Shown here piece after piece: positions 44,330-54,670 of a DNA stretch of 64,000 bases (within the stretch, counting starts at the first letter, position 1; the number at the start of each line of letters is the position of its first letter). The stretch is from UBA4465 sp002292365 (GTDB taxonomy: Bacteria > Bacteroidota > Bacteroidia > Cytophagales > Cyclobacteriaceae), in assembly GCA_943788615.1 (NCBI GenBank), contig CALSQY010000001.1:372001-436000 (forward strand). The letters are read 5' to 3'. A program made the translations under genes and the position numbers. The notes beneath the pieces are model-generated. The model was not told the DNA's origin. It saw only the letters and a list, made by a program, of their open reading frames with translations, and made no database searches.

Positions 44330-46003
44330 ATGGACCAAAATAAAAAAGAATCATTAAATTTTATTGAGCAGCTTATAGAGGCGGATTTGAAGGAAGGCAA
44401 CGTTCAAAAGGTCATTACGCGTTTTCCTCCTGAGCCCAATGGGTATTTACATATCGGTCACGCCAAATCGATATGTTTAAATTTTGGATTGGCTCAAAAA
44501 TATGGAGGTCAGTGCAATCTTAGATTTGATGATACCAATCCTGAAAAAGAAGAAACTGAATATGTGGATGCTATCAAAGCAGACATTAAATGGCTAGGCT
44601 TTGATTGGGGATCATCTGCCCATCATACTTCAGACTATTTTGAAAAGCTATATGAGTTCGCCATTCGCTTGATTGAAAAAGGGGCTGCTTATGTTGACGA
44701 GTTAAGCGCAGTTCAATTCAATGAGCTTAAAGGATCACCGACTGAACCCGGAAAAGAAAGCCCCTTTAGAAATCGGACGATCATAGAAAATATTGAAATC
44801 TTTGAAGCCATGAAATCAGGGGCATTTGAAGAGGGAGAAAGAGTGCTTCGTGCCAAAATTGATATGAGTAGCCCAAATATGCATATGAGGGATCCTATTT
44901 TGTATCGAATTAAGCACATGGAGCACCATCGTACAGGATCAAAATGGTGTATTTATCCTACCTATGATTTTGCACATGGACAGTCGGACAGCATGGAGAA
45001 AATTACCCATTCTCTTTGTACCCTCGAGTTTGAGGTACATAGGCCTTTATATGATTGGCTTATTCGGGAATTAGAGATTCATCCTTCGAAGCAGACAGAG
45101 TTCGCCCGATTAAATTTGAGTTATACAATTGTAAGTAAAAGAAGTCTTCGTGAATTGGTTGAAGGACATTATGTTGCGGGTTGGGACGATCCCAGGATGC
45201 CTACGATTTCGGGTATTCGAAGAAGGGGATTTACTGCTCGATCAATCAGAAAATTCACAGATACCATTGGATTGGCGAGAAGAGATGGCATTACCGATGT
45301 GGCCTTATTGGAACATTCGGTACGTGAAGATTTAAATAAAACAGCCCATCGCATCTTTGGTATCATGGATCCTATTAAGTTAATTATTACCAATTGGCCA
45401 GAGGATCATCAGGAGATCATGACGGCTGAAAACAATCCGGAGGATGAAAACTCAGGTACTCGTGAGATACCTTTTACTCGTGAACTCTTCATTGATAGGT
45501 CAGACTTTATGGAACATCCCCCAAGTCCCCGAAAATGGTTTAGACTGGGGCCTGATCGTGAAGTTCGTCTTAAAAAGGGCTATATCATTAAATGTACAGG
45601 ATTGAAAAAATCTGAAAAAGGGGAGATCATTGAAATCTATGCTGAATACGATCCCAATACCAAGAGTGGCCAAGATACCAGTGGAAAAAAAGTAAAAGGA
45701 ACCCTAGGCTGGGTGTCCGCTCCGCATGCGGTTTCGGCCGAAATACGAATGTATGATCGCTTATTTCTTACTGAAAATCTGAATAAGATAGATGATGACT
45801 TTAAAAATCATTTGAATCCAGATTCTTTGACCATCAATACGCAGGCGCTTTTGGAACCTTCTGTTAGAGATGCCCAAGTGGGCGATCAGTTTCAATTTGA
45901 ACGGATCGGATATTTCAGGGTAGATGAAGACAGCCATTCAGAAAAGCTCATTTTCAATAGGACCCTCACCTTAAGAGACGGCTGGACCAAGAAAAACAAC
46001 TAA
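44330..46003 (+). CDS. glnS: glutamine--tRNA ligase
   Basis: 557 residues, normal for GlnRS. Class I signature motifs are present: FPPEPNGYLHIGHAKSI (HIGH motif, about 31-47) and the KMSKS-like TIVSKRSL (about 265-272). TYDFAHGQSDSMEKITHSLC and the C-terminal anticodon-binding beta-barrels (from about 335) fit GlnRS rather than GluRS. The presence of glnS means Gln-tRNA is charged directly. Single gene, divergent from the FKBP gene across a 196-bp gap in which I see no clear promoter. Confidence 0.95.
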   Translation: MDQNKKESLNFIEQLIEADLKEGNVQKVITRFPPEPNGYLHIGHAKSICLNFGLAQKYGGQCNLRFDDTNPEKEETEYVDAIKADIKWLGFDWGSSAHHTSDYFEKLYEFAIRLIEKGAAYVDELSAVQFNELKGSPTEPGKESPFRNRTIIENIEIFEAMKSGAFEEGERVLRAKIDMSSPNMHMRDPILYRIKHMEHHRTGSKWCIYPTYDFAHGQSDSMEKITHSLCTLEFEVHRPLYDWLIRELEIHPSKQTEFARLNLSYTIVSKRSLRELVEGHYVAGWDDPRMPTISGIRRRGFTARSIRKFTDTIGLARRDGITDVALLEHSVREDLNKTAHRIFGIMDPIKLIITNWPEDHQEIMTAENNPEDENSGTREIPFTRELFIDRSDFMEHPPSPRKWFRLGPDREVRLKKGYIIKCTGLKKSEKGEIIEIYAEYDPNTKSGQDTSGKKVKGTLGWVSAPHAVSAEIRMYDRLFLTENLNKIDDDFKNHLNPDSLTINTQALLEPSVRDAQVGDQFQFERIGYFRVDEDSHSEKLIFNRTLTLRDGWTKKNN

Positions 46004-46078
46004 AAAACAGAGGTTTTATTTGAACGGTTCGTGAATGAATCAAAGATGGGTTAATTTCATTTTATAAACATAAGTACT

Positions 46079-48268
46079 ATGAAAATAAAAATAGTTATTG
46101 GGTTGCTGCTGATCTTGCAAAATGGCTTAACCTTTTCTCAATCTTCCATTATCGGTTTTGAAGCTCATCAAGTATCCCAACAAAAAAATCTTGAAGCGGA
46201 GTTTGATAAAATACTTTCAGCCGATAACCTGGATCAATGGATGAAATTCATGTCTGCAGAGCCTCATTATCTGGGAACGGCTTATGGAAGAAAAAATGCC
46301 GAATGGATGGTCAAGCAATTTAAATCATGGGGCTATGATGCGAAAATTGAGACCTATCAGGTATTATTTCCTTATCCAAAAGTACGTTTGCTTGAGTTGA
46401 TAGCTCCTGAAAAATACAAGGCGAAGTTGACCGCTGTTCCCGTCGCAGGAGATGCCGATACGGATCAAGGGGATGCTTTGTTGCCAAGTTACAATGCGTT
46501 TTCTACTGATGGCGATGTGACAGCGGAGCTCGTATTTGTTAATTACGGAATTCCGGCAGATTATGAGGAGTTAGAGAAAAGGGGGATAGATGTCAAAGGA
46601 AAAATTGTCATCGCTAAATACTATGGTTCTTGGAGGGGGATTAAACCTAAATTGGCAGCAGAGAAAGGAGCCATTGGATGCATCATTTATTCAGATCCCA
46701 AGGATGATGGATTTTATGCTGGGGATGTATACCCTAAGGGAGCTTTTAAAAATGCTACAGGCGTACAAAGGGGATCCGTAATGGATATGCCGCTGTATCC
46801 GGGTGATGTCCTTACTCCGGGTTATGGAGCTACTAAAAATGCCAAAAGACTTGATCGAAAGGATGCCCCTACTATTACAAAAATTCCAGTATTACCCATT
46901 TCATATGAAGATGCCTTGCCGTTGTTGGCCGCCCTTGAAGGGCAAGTGGCCCCCCCATCATGGCGAGGTGCGTTACCTATTACTTATCACATTGGACCTG
47001 GACCGGCTAAGGTTCATTTAAAGTTAACTTTTGATTGGCAGTTAAAGCCTGCTCATAATGTGATCGCGACTCTTAAGGGTACAGATTTTCCTGATCAATG
47101 GGTCATCAGAGGAAATCATCACGATGCTTGGGTTCATGGGGCTGCTGATCCTGTGAGTGGCATGGTCGCCTTGTTGGAAGAGGCTAGGGCAGTCGGAATG
47201 TTGGGAAAAGCAGGGAAAAACCCAAAAAGAACCCTTATCTATTGTGCATGGGATGCTGAAGAGCCAGGTTTGATTGGCTCTACCGAATGGGTGGAGGATC
47301 ATCTCGAAGAGCTACAACATAAAACGGTAGCCTACATCAATACAGATGGTAATGGCCGTGGATTTTTGGGTGCAGGGGGATCTCATTCCCTTGAGGCGAT
47401 GGTAAAGGAGGTGACGACAGATGTGATGGATCCCCAAAAAGGTGTATCCGTGGCGGAACGACTTGGGGCCAGAGATTTATTGAATGGAGGCGATGGTAAT
47501 CCGGGATTGTATGCTTTAGGCTCAGGTTCTGATTATACCCCTTTTATCCAGCATGCAGGTATTGCAGCGCTTAATATTGGATTTGGTGGTGAAAATTCGG
47601 GAGGAGAATACCATACCATTTATGATACCTATGCTCATTTCAAACGATTCAAGGATCCGGACATGGCTTATGGAATTGCGTTGGCGAAAATAGCGGGACG
47701 CATAGTTTTGAGATTGGCAAATGCTGAAGTATTGCCTTTCGAGTTTCAGGCATGGCACACGACTGTGCAGGGTTACTTAACAGAAATTAATGCATTGACA
47801 AATATGATGCGTGGGGCAGTTGAGCAACACAATAACTTGATCAATAAGAAAGTATTTTCTTTGACCGCAGATCCAAAAAAACCATTCAATCAGCCTGTTA
47901 AGAAAGCCATTGTGCCTTATGTCGATTTTTCACCTTTATACAATGCTCTGGCCAATCTGAAGGTCACAATAGATACTCTTGAAGGTAAGTCACTCATTTC
48001 CTTGGTTTCTAAAGATGCCCTTAATGACAAACTCATGCATGCTGAACAGGTTTTGACTTTTGTGTCGGGTCTACCCCGAAGGAGTTGGTACCGGCATCAG
48101 ATTTATGCACCGGGCTTTTACACGGGATATGGCGTTAAAACGCTCCCAGGCGTAAGAGAGGCGATCGAACAAGAAAATTGGGAGGAATGCCGGTCCCAGG
48201 TGACCATTTTGGCAACGACACTTCAAAATTTTGATGCCCACTTGCAGAGCATATTGGTTCTGAATTAA
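46079..48268 (+). CDS. secreted M28 metallopeptidase with PA domain (glutamate carboxypeptidase II-like)
   Basis: 729 residues with a signal peptide (about 1-20). A PA domain (about 150-260) is inserted before the M28 zinc peptidase core, and a transferrin-receptor-like dimerisation domain follows (about 590-725). Zinc ligands are visible: RGNHHDAWVHGAADP (His, Asp), AWDAEEPGLIGS (Glu pair), INTDGNG and YHTIYDTYAHF (His). Architecture matches human glutamate carboxypeptidase II-type enzymes, so it likely trims peptides outside the cytoplasm. Its TAA overlaps the ATG of the arginase-family gene by 1 nt. Confidence 0.9.
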   Translation: MKIKIVIGLLLILQNGLTFSQSSIIGFEAHQVSQQKNLEAEFDKILSADNLDQWMKFMSAEPHYLGTAYGRKNAEWMVKQFKSWGYDAKIETYQVLFPYPKVRLLELIAPEKYKAKLTAVPVAGDADTDQGDALLPSYNAFSTDGDVTAELVFVNYGIPADYEELEKRGIDVKGKIVIAKYYGSWRGIKPKLAAEKGAIGCIIYSDPKDDGFYAGDVYPKGAFKNATGVQRGSVMDMPLYPGDVLTPGYGATKNAKRLDRKDAPTITKIPVLPISYEDALPLLAALEGQVAPPSWRGALPITYHIGPGPAKVHLKLTFDWQLKPAHNVIATLKGTDFPDQWVIRGNHHDAWVHGAADPVSGMVALLEEARAVGMLGKAGKNPKRTLIYCAWDAEEPGLIGSTEWVEDHLEELQHKTVAYINTDGNGRGFLGAGGSHSLEAMVKEVTTDVMDPQKGVSVAERLGARDLLNGGDGNPGLYALGSGSDYTPFIQHAGIAALNIGFGGENSGGEYHTIYDTYAHFKRFKDPDMAYGIALAKIAGRIVLRLANAEVLPFEFQAWHTTVQGYLTEINALTNMMRGAVEQHNNLINKKVFSLTADPKKPFNQPVKKAIVPYVDFSPLYNALANLKVTIDTLEGKSLISLVSKDALNDKLMHAEQVLTFVSGLPRRSWYRHQIYAPGFYTGYGVKTLPGVREAIEQENWEECRSQVTILATTLQNFDAHLQSILVLN

Positions 48269-49095
48269 TGCCCATACATCGCGACAAAATATCCACCCTC
48301 AAGCTTGGGGATATTGCCCTTATAGGTATCCCCTTTGATGATCATTCTTCTTTTCTCAAAGGGCCAGCCAAGGCACCCCCATTGATCATCGAGGCCATTG
48401 AGAGTGACTCGGCCAATTATTTTACCGAGGACTTGATGGATTTAGCGGATCATTCGGATGTTTGTTGGTTGGGCAATGCCCCGCTCCAAGATTATTTTGA
48501 TATTGAGTCCATCATTGCTGAGATTTTAAAGGGGGGGGCGATTCCTTTTTCGATAGGCGGTGATCATTCGATTACCTATCCGATTCTGCGGGCCATGTCA
48601 GCTTCTTACCCTAGTTTAAGTATTCTGCATTTTGATGCCCATGGGGATTTATATGATTCATTGGGAGGGAATCGGCATTCACATGCGAGCCCCTTTGCTC
48701 GAATTATGGAAGAGGGCTTGGCGCAAGCATTGACACAGGTAGGTATTCGGACCTTGAATGATCATCAACAAACGCAAGTCAGTAAGTTTGGTGTAAAGGT
48801 CATAGACATGAGAAATTGGTCACCGGACATAGATTTAAATTTATCGGGACCCGTTTATTTAAGTTTTGATATGGATGTACTCGATCCTGCCTTTGCGCCT
48901 GGAGTTTCTCATCATGAGCCCGGAGGCTTCACTACCCGAGAGGTATTGCGGATGATACAAAAACTTGATTTAAATATTGTGGGCCTTGACCTAGTTGAGT
49001 ACAATCCTGATCGTGACCTCAATGGGGTTACCGCCATGACGGCGGCAAAAATTATTAAGGAGTTATTGGCAAAGCTGCTTTCATTTCAAAAGTAA
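48268..49095 (+). CDS. arginase/agmatinase family ureohydrolase
   Basis: 275 residues. The binuclear manganese ligands of the family are intact: GGDHSITYP (about 91-99), HFDAHGDLYD (about 115-124) and SFDMDVLDPAFAPG (about 199-212). It hydrolyses a guanidino group from agmatine, arginine, formiminoglutamate or a related compound; the short length and SFDMDVLDPAFAPGVSHHEPGG region favour agmatinase-like enzymes. Coupled to the M28 peptidase gene, which suggests nitrogen recovery from peptides. Confidence 0.8.
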   Translation: MPIHRDKISTLKLGDIALIGIPFDDHSSFLKGPAKAPPLIIEAIESDSANYFTEDLMDLADHSDVCWLGNAPLQDYFDIESIIAEILKGGAIPFSIGGDHSITYPILRAMSASYPSLSILHFDAHGDLYDSLGGNRHSHASPFARIMEEGLAQALTQVGIRTLNDHQQTQVSKFGVKVIDMRNWSPDIDLNLSGPVYLSFDMDVLDPAFAPGVSHHEPGGFTTREVLRMIQKLDLNIVGLDLVEYNPDRDLNGVTAMTAAKIIKELLAKLLSFQK

Positions 49096-49105
49096 TTTTA
49101 ATCTA

Positions 49106-51667
49106 TTAAGTTTCATTTCTCAAAATAGTTAAAGGCGATTGCCGGACGATGGTGCGACTGTTGAGCAGGCCAATACATACGGTGAGGGCAGTGATACCAA
49201 AAAAGAATCCCATGATTTCTAATAAGTCGGGCACATAGGTAAATTCAAAAATGAAATAACCCAATAGACTGGTAAAAACGACGGCTAAAAAGAGGCCTGC
49301 CAATGCTCCTAAGCCTCCCAAAAAGAAATATTCAGCTGCGATGATCTTCCATAATTGGGCCTTAGAGGCCCCCATAGTCCGAAGCAAAACATTTTCGCGC
49401 ATACGCTGAAATTTACTCAAGACAATGGCACTGATCATCACAATCAATCCCGTCCCGATACTAAATAGGGCCATGAATTGAATGACAAAAGCTACTTTTG
49501 ACAGGAGATCTTCAAGGGTCTTCAAGATGAGTTCTAAGTCAATGATGGATACATTGGGATGTTGTCGTACAATGGCTTGCTGGAAGCGGGCAGAAACATC
49601 ATTTTGATTAATTCGTGTGATGAGTACATGGAACTGGGGCGCTTGTTCTAAAACTCCAGTGGGAAATAAGACTAAAAAATTGGTTTGCACTCGACGCCAA
49701 TCTACTTCACGAAAACTGCCTATATAGGTTTTTATCATTGCTCCTTGTACATTAAAAAGCAATTGATCACCAATGTTAAGGCCTAAGTTTTCGGCATATC
49801 CATCGGATATGGAAACAAATATAGAATCATCTGGATTTTTTAATTTTCCCTGCCATGTTCCTTGAGAGATCGTTTCTGAACTGATCAATGTGTCTCGATA
49901 GGTTACGCGATATTCTCGATTAAATGCCCATTTTGGAAGATCAACAGTGGAGTCGGCGTCGGCTTGATCACGCGTCTGATTATTGATTTCTAACAACCGC
50001 ATGGTGACGACAGGAACTTCTTGCAGGACCGAAAGGTCATATTCTTCAGTCAAGGTCCGAATAGCTTCTTTTTGGTTGGTTTGAATGTCAAAAAGTATGG
50101 TATTGGGTCGTTCATTCTTACCACTGATAGATACGCGATCTACAAGTAATCCTTGCATGAAATATAACATCGCTAAAAACGCCGTACTCAAACCCAAAGT
50201 CGTCACCAAAATCACCGTTTGATTATTGGGTCGATAGAGGTTTGAAATGCCTTGACGCCATACAAACCCCATCTGCTTGGGCAGGAGTTTTTTAAGTAAC
50301 GCATTCAGACCATGGGCAAGGGCGTACAATAAGGCCAACGCTGCCAAAAGAATGGATATATTGATCAAAGCATCCAACGCATCTTTAAGTTGCCAAAACA
50401 TGATCAGATACAAGAAGATTAAAATACTCCCAATGATAGTGAAAAAGGGCAGATCTAATTTGAGTTTTAAAGATTCATATCCAAAACGAATGGCAGAGAG
50501 GGGACTTACTTTTCTCAATCCAATAAGTGACAGTAATCCAAAGAGAATAGAGGTAACCACACCAATAACCAACCCTGCGATAATCGCAGGCCGATAAATG
50601 GTTGGCTGAATATCAAAGGGAATAAATGATTTTGAGATTTCTGGCAAGTAAAGATGAATGACGACTCCCAAAAGGCAGCCAATAGATGCACCGATGAGGC
50701 CAAAAAAACCCACTTGAATTAAATAAATATTAATGGCCTCTTTAGCTTGCATACCCATGCAGCGCAAGACAGCTACAATTTGTACTTTACTTTTTATGTA
50801 TACATAAATTGAGCTTGAAACACCCAAACACCCCAATAACAAGGCAGCAAATGCGATCAGTTCCAAAAATGAAGAAAGATCTCTAAAAGCCCTGCCCGTT
50901 TGTGCTTTTCTGTCTTCCACATTATCTACGTCATAACCCGCCTGCTCAAGAATATTTCTTGATTCTTCAAAAACATTGGTCGTATCTATATCAGGATGGA
51001 ATTGAAAATAAGTGATGTAGTTGATGATACTTCCCTTCTGGATTAGACCCGTCTCATCTAAATACTTTAGGGGGATATACACTACTGGTGCAACCGATGA
51101 ACCGACGTCACTTTGTCCAGGAATTTTCTGTATTTTTCCGACGATTTCAAAGCTGATGTTCCCGACCTTAATGGAATCACCCAGTTGAACGCCAAATTGA
51201 AGCATCAATTTTTCATCTACTAAGGCTTTTTGCACGATCCGAAAATCTTGTGCGGCCCTGCGGGGCTCTGTTTCTATGTCTCCATAATAAGGGTAGTTAC
51301 CTTCTAAAGCGCGGATTTGTACCAAACGGGTGCCATCTGTACTGGGAAACCGAATCATTGAAGCAAAATAAACTTCATTAGATTCATCTTTGCTCAGTCG
51401 GGACATTTGGAAAAATAACGAATCAGGTAACGCAGCTTTACCACGAACAGAAACGTCTGCACCCAGCAAGTTTTTTGCTTGGCCGTCAATTTCATCCATG
51501 AGATTTTCTCTAAAAGAAGTGATGCCCACCAGCGCACCAATACCCAATGAAATAGAAGCGATAAATAGTAATAATTTACCACGACTTTTTCTACTATCTC
51601 TCCAGGCCATTTTCCAGGGCCAAGAACGATCGTATCTGATTTTTTTTAATGGAGAATTTTTATGCAC
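49106..51667 (-). CDS. ABC transporter permease (FtsX/YbbP-like)
   Basis: 853 residues, about ten transmembrane segments. N-terminal helix and MacB-like periplasmic domain (about 50-260), a first FtsX block (about 265-400), a middle pair of helices, a second periplasmic region (about 510-715) and a second FtsX block (about 720-845). This two-block form is that of YbbP, which works with the YbbA ATPase. The ATPase gene lies 15 bp upstream in the same operon. These systems move lipids or lipoproteins or act mechanically on envelope substrates; the cargo is unknown. Confidence 0.85.
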   Translation of the reverse strand: MHKNSPLKKIRYDRSWPWKMAWRDSRKSRGKLLLFIASISLGIGALVGITSFRENLMDEIDGQAKNLLGADVSVRGKAALPDSLFFQMSRLSKDESNEVYFASMIRFPSTDGTRLVQIRALEGNYPYYGDIETEPRRAAQDFRIVQKALVDEKLMLQFGVQLGDSIKVGNISFEIVGKIQKIPGQSDVGSSVAPVVYIPLKYLDETGLIQKGSIINYITYFQFHPDIDTTNVFEESRNILEQAGYDVDNVEDRKAQTGRAFRDLSSFLELIAFAALLLGCLGVSSSIYVYIKSKVQIVAVLRCMGMQAKEAINIYLIQVGFFGLIGASIGCLLGVVIHLYLPEISKSFIPFDIQPTIYRPAIIAGLVIGVVTSILFGLLSLIGLRKVSPLSAIRFGYESLKLKLDLPFFTIIGSILIFLYLIMFWQLKDALDALINISILLAALALLYALAHGLNALLKKLLPKQMGFVWRQGISNLYRPNNQTVILVTTLGLSTAFLAMLYFMQGLLVDRVSISGKNERPNTILFDIQTNQKEAIRTLTEEYDLSVLQEVPVVTMRLLEINNQTRDQADADSTVDLPKWAFNREYRVTYRDTLISSETISQGTWQGKLKNPDDSIFVSISDGYAENLGLNIGDQLLFNVQGAMIKTYIGSFREVDWRRVQTNFLVLFPTGVLEQAPQFHVLITRINQNDVSARFQQAIVRQHPNVSIIDLELILKTLEDLLSKVAFVIQFMALFSIGTGLIVMISAIVLSKFQRMRENVLLRTMGASKAQLWKIIAAEYFFLGGLGALAGLFLAVVFTSLLGYFIFEFTYVPDLLEIMGFFFGITALTVCIGLLNSRTIVRQSPLTILRNET

Positions 51668-51682
51668 GGTTTAAAGCCTGTC

Positions 51683-52351
51683 TTAATGAATGATGGTTCC
51701 CCCTTTGATTTTGATAATTTGATGGGTCTTTTGAGCAAGCTCTAAGTCATGGGTGACGATGATCAATGTCGTTCCTTTTTCTTTGTTAATTTCAAAAAGT
51801 AAGGCCTCAATAGATTTTCCTGTTTCTTCATCTAGGTTTCCCGTGGGCTCATCGGCAAAAAGGATTTCAGGATTATTTGAAAAGGCTCTGGCAATGGCGA
51901 CGCGTTGCTGTTCACCTCCAGATAGTTGTGAGGGGTAATGATTTTTACGGGCACCTAAACCGACTCTTTCGAGCAAGGCAATAGAGGGTTCCATGGTGTT
52001 TTTTACACCGCGAAGCTCTAAGGGAACCTGGACATTTTCAAGGGCCGTTAAGGTAGGAATCAATTGAAAATTTTGGAAAACAAAACCAATATTTTGATTG
52101 CGAACTTGGGCCAATTCATCTTCATTAAGCTCATTAAGTGAGATATGGTTCAAGATAATTTCTCCTTCTGTCACACGATCTAACCCGGCACAAAGACCAA
52201 GTAATGTCGTTTTCCCGCTACCAGAGGGGCCAATAATTGCTACAGACTCACCTTTGAGGACAGAAAAATTAATATCCTTGAGTACTGTGAGAGCATTGGT
52301 TTTAGAGTCATATACTTTAGATAAGCTTTTAACTTTTAGAATTTCAGACAT
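51683..52351 (-). CDS. ABC transporter ATP-binding protein (YbbA/LolD-like)
   Basis: 222 residues. Walker A GPSGSGKTT (about 39-47), signature LSGGEQQR (about 142-149), Walker B ILFADEPTGNLD (about 162-173) and switch His in VTHD are all present. This belongs to the MacB/LolD/YbbA branch that drives FtsX-type permeases, and the matching permease gene follows. Confidence 0.92.
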   Translation of the reverse strand: MSEILKVKSLSKVYDSKTNALTVLKDINFSVLKGESVAIIGPSGSGKTTLLGLCAGLDRVTEGEIILNHISLNELNEDELAQVRNQNIGFVFQNFQLIPTLTALENVQVPLELRGVKNTMEPSIALLERVGLGARKNHYPSQLSGGEQQRVAIARAFSNNPEILFADEPTGNLDEETGKSIEALLFEINKEKGTTLIIVTHDLELAQKTHQIIKIKGGTIIH

Positions 52352-52513
52352 GTCCTACAATAATAAATCAGCGAGGCTTATATAAGAGGTTAAAAAAGGT
52401 TAAAGTTCCTTTTTTATTTTAAAAGGTCTTTAGCAGATTCAGATCTTTAAATGCCCCCTTTTGAATATTAATGCTTTGACTTGTCTAATTTACAACTTAA
52501 TCAAGACGAAATC

Positions 52514-53191
52514 ATGAGATTTTTAATGGGTTTCCTAGTACTTTTATGGGTAGGTTGTCAGGGTCCAAAAAAAGAAAAATCAGGCCCTACTTTGCCGGAA
52601 AAAGGGGTCGCAGAATCCTTGCCCCCCTCTCAAAAAAAGGTCATTTTATTTTTTGGGAATAGTATTACTGCGGGTTATCAATTAGATATGAATCAGGCAT
52701 TTCCGGCCATAATTCAGCAAAAAATAGATTCTTTGGGCTTAAGCTATCAGGTAATTAATGCCGGATTAAGTGGAGAGACCACTGCCAGTGGTAAGAATAG
52801 GATAGATTGGGTGCTGCGAACCGTACCCGATATTTTTATTTTGGAATTAGGGGCGAATGATGGTCTTAGGGGGCTCCCATTAAAAGAGACTCCCAAAAAT
52901 CTACAAGTCATCATTGATAAAGTAAAATTGATTAACCCTGAGGTGAAAATCGTCATTACTGGAATGGAAGTTCCTCCAAATTTAGGGGAAGCCTATACCC
53001 GCCAGTTTCGTAATATTTTTCCAACACTTGCCAAAAATAATGCGGCAGTTCTGATCCCTTTTTTACTTGTGGATGTTGCAGGCCGGCCTAGTTTGAACTT
53101 ACCTGACGGCATTCACCCTACTCCAGAAGGCCACTTTTTAATAGCTGAATTGGTCTGGGAAACGTTGTTGCCACTTTTAGAATTGAATTGA
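52514..53191 (+). CDS. GDSL/SGNH esterase lipoprotein (TesA-like arylesterase)
   Basis: 225 residues from the ATG at 52514, chosen because it gives a clean lipoprotein signal with lipobox LWVGC (Cys about 15). The SGNH motifs are ILFFGNSITAGYQL (Ser nucleophile, with N replacing D of GDS), a Gly in block II (NAGLSGETTASG), LGANDGLRG (Asn) and DGIHPTPEGH (Asp and His). It is related to the TesA/arylesterase group and would act on esters in the periplasm or at the surface. The TGATG overlap couples it to the AGCS gene. Confidence 0.87.
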   Translation: MRFLMGFLVLLWVGCQGPKKEKSGPTLPEKGVAESLPPSQKKVILFFGNSITAGYQLDMNQAFPAIIQQKIDSLGLSYQVINAGLSGETTASGKNRIDWVLRTVPDIFILELGANDGLRGLPLKETPKNLQVIIDKVKLINPEVKIVITGMEVPPNLGEAYTRQFRNIFPTLAKNNAAVLIPFLLVDVAGRPSLNLPDGIHPTPEGHFLIAELVWETLLPLLELN

Positions 53192-54552
53192 TGATCATAG
53201 AACAGATCGAATATTTTTTTATTCAAGGCGCTAACTTTGTGTGGGGCTTGCCGCTGCTCATCCTTTTGTTGGGAGGAGGATTTTTCTTCATGATGTATTC
53301 AAGGTTGCTCCCTTTTAAATACCTAAGACATGCTTTGGAGGTGTTGATGGGAAAATATGATAAGGCCCATGATGTAGGAGAGATCAGTCATTTTCAGGCT
53401 TTGGCGAGTCATTTGGCGGCGACCATTGGTATGGGAAATATCAGTGGTGTAGCTGTGGCCATAGCGACAGGCGGCCCAGGGGCCATTTTTTGGATGTGGA
53501 TCAGTGCTATTTTTGGTATGTCTACTAAATTTTTCACGTGTACTTTGGCGGTTATGTATCGGGGAAAAGACTCCAATGGAGATTTACAGGGGGGTCCCAT
53601 GTACGTCATTAGCGAGGGAATGGATGAAAAATGGCGTCTATTGGCCATATTTTTCTGTGTAGCAGGCTTTTTCGGTGCCACACCCATTTTTCAAGCCAAT
53701 CAAATCATAGCTGCAGCCAATGAGATTGTATTTCAACCCGCTGGAATAGAAGCTTCTTTATCTGGAGACTTGGTTATGGGACTGGTTCTGACTCTTTTAA
53801 CAGGCATTGTTATTTTTGGCGGGATACAGCGGATCGGTCTTTGGGCAGCACGTTTGGTGCCAGCGATGGTCATATTCTATTTAATCAGTGTAGGCTGCAT
53901 CCTTTTTTTAAATGCATCAAATATTATTCCCTCCTTATTGTTAATCATAGAGGATGCCTTTTCAGCAAATGCTGTATTGGGGGGTGCGGTTGGGGCTATT
54001 ATTTTGGCTGGGGCACGCCGAGCGGCATTTTCTAATGAGGCAGGTATCGGTACGGCTCCGATGATGCACGGCGCTACCAAAACGGAAGAACCGATCAGGG
54101 AGGGACTTGTGGCCATGCTGGGGCCTGCCATCGATACTTTATTGGTTTGCACCTTAACGGGTTTATGTATCCTAACGACCGGAGTTTGGGAATCTAGTGA
54201 ATTGAGTGGGATTGCCTTGACGGTAGAAGCTTTTCGGACAAGTCTCCCTTTGGTGGGCTCCTATATTTTGGCACTTTGTGTGTTGGTATTTGGATTTACA
54301 ACTATTGTAGGATTATCTTATTATGGCCGTAAATGCTTGTCTTTTATCATAGGGGCTAAATACGGATGGTATTTTAATTATTGGTATGTAGGAATCATTA
54401 TTGTGGGTTCAGTAGCTACATTGGGTGCGGTCGTGAGTTTGGTTGATATGGCTTATGGCTTGATGGCCTTTCCCACCATGATTTCTGCGGTGATATTGGC
54501 ACCTAAAGTGATGAAAGCGGCTAACATTTATTTCAAAAAGATTGAAAATTAG
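53191..54552 (+). CDS. sodium:alanine/glycine symporter (AGCS family)
   Basis: 453 residues from the ATG at 53191, which overlaps the upstream TGA by one base. About ten to eleven transmembrane helices. Family motifs include FQALASHLAATIGMGNISGVAVAI (in two parts about 70-93), GGPMYVISEG and AFSNEAGIGTAPMMHGA (about 278-294). AGCS proteins take up alanine or glycine with Na+. Coupling to an esterase lipoprotein gene is unusual and unexplained. Confidence 0.9.
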   Translation: MIIEQIEYFFIQGANFVWGLPLLILLLGGGFFFMMYSRLLPFKYLRHALEVLMGKYDKAHDVGEISHFQALASHLAATIGMGNISGVAVAIATGGPGAIFWMWISAIFGMSTKFFTCTLAVMYRGKDSNGDLQGGPMYVISEGMDEKWRLLAIFFCVAGFFGATPIFQANQIIAAANEIVFQPAGIEASLSGDLVMGLVLTLLTGIVIFGGIQRIGLWAARLVPAMVIFYLISVGCILFLNASNIIPSLLLIIEDAFSANAVLGGAVGAIILAGARRAAFSNEAGIGTAPMMHGATKTEEPIREGLVAMLGPAIDTLLVCTLTGLCILTTGVWESSELSGIALTVEAFRTSLPLVGSYILALCVLVFGFTTIVGLSYYGRKCLSFIIGAKYGWYFNYWYVGIIIVGSVATLGAVVSLVDMAYGLMAFPTMISAVILAPKVMKAANIYFKKIEN

Positions 54553-54637
54553 GTGCTATTTATGTTTTTATTCTGTTTTTTGGATCTCAATCACAGGGAT
54601 TGACTTGAGCATAGTTATTTAAAAAAGGATAACTCTA

Positions 54638-54645
54638 TATATTTG
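54638..54645 (+). promoter_or_regulatory. -7 element before trkA
   Basis: TATATTTG matches TAnnTTTG exactly and lies 25 bp before the trkA ATG. No good -33 TTG is seen at 19 bp spacing. Confidence 0.4.
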
Positions 54646-54670
54646 CAGGGGCCATGAGGTTAAAAAATAC

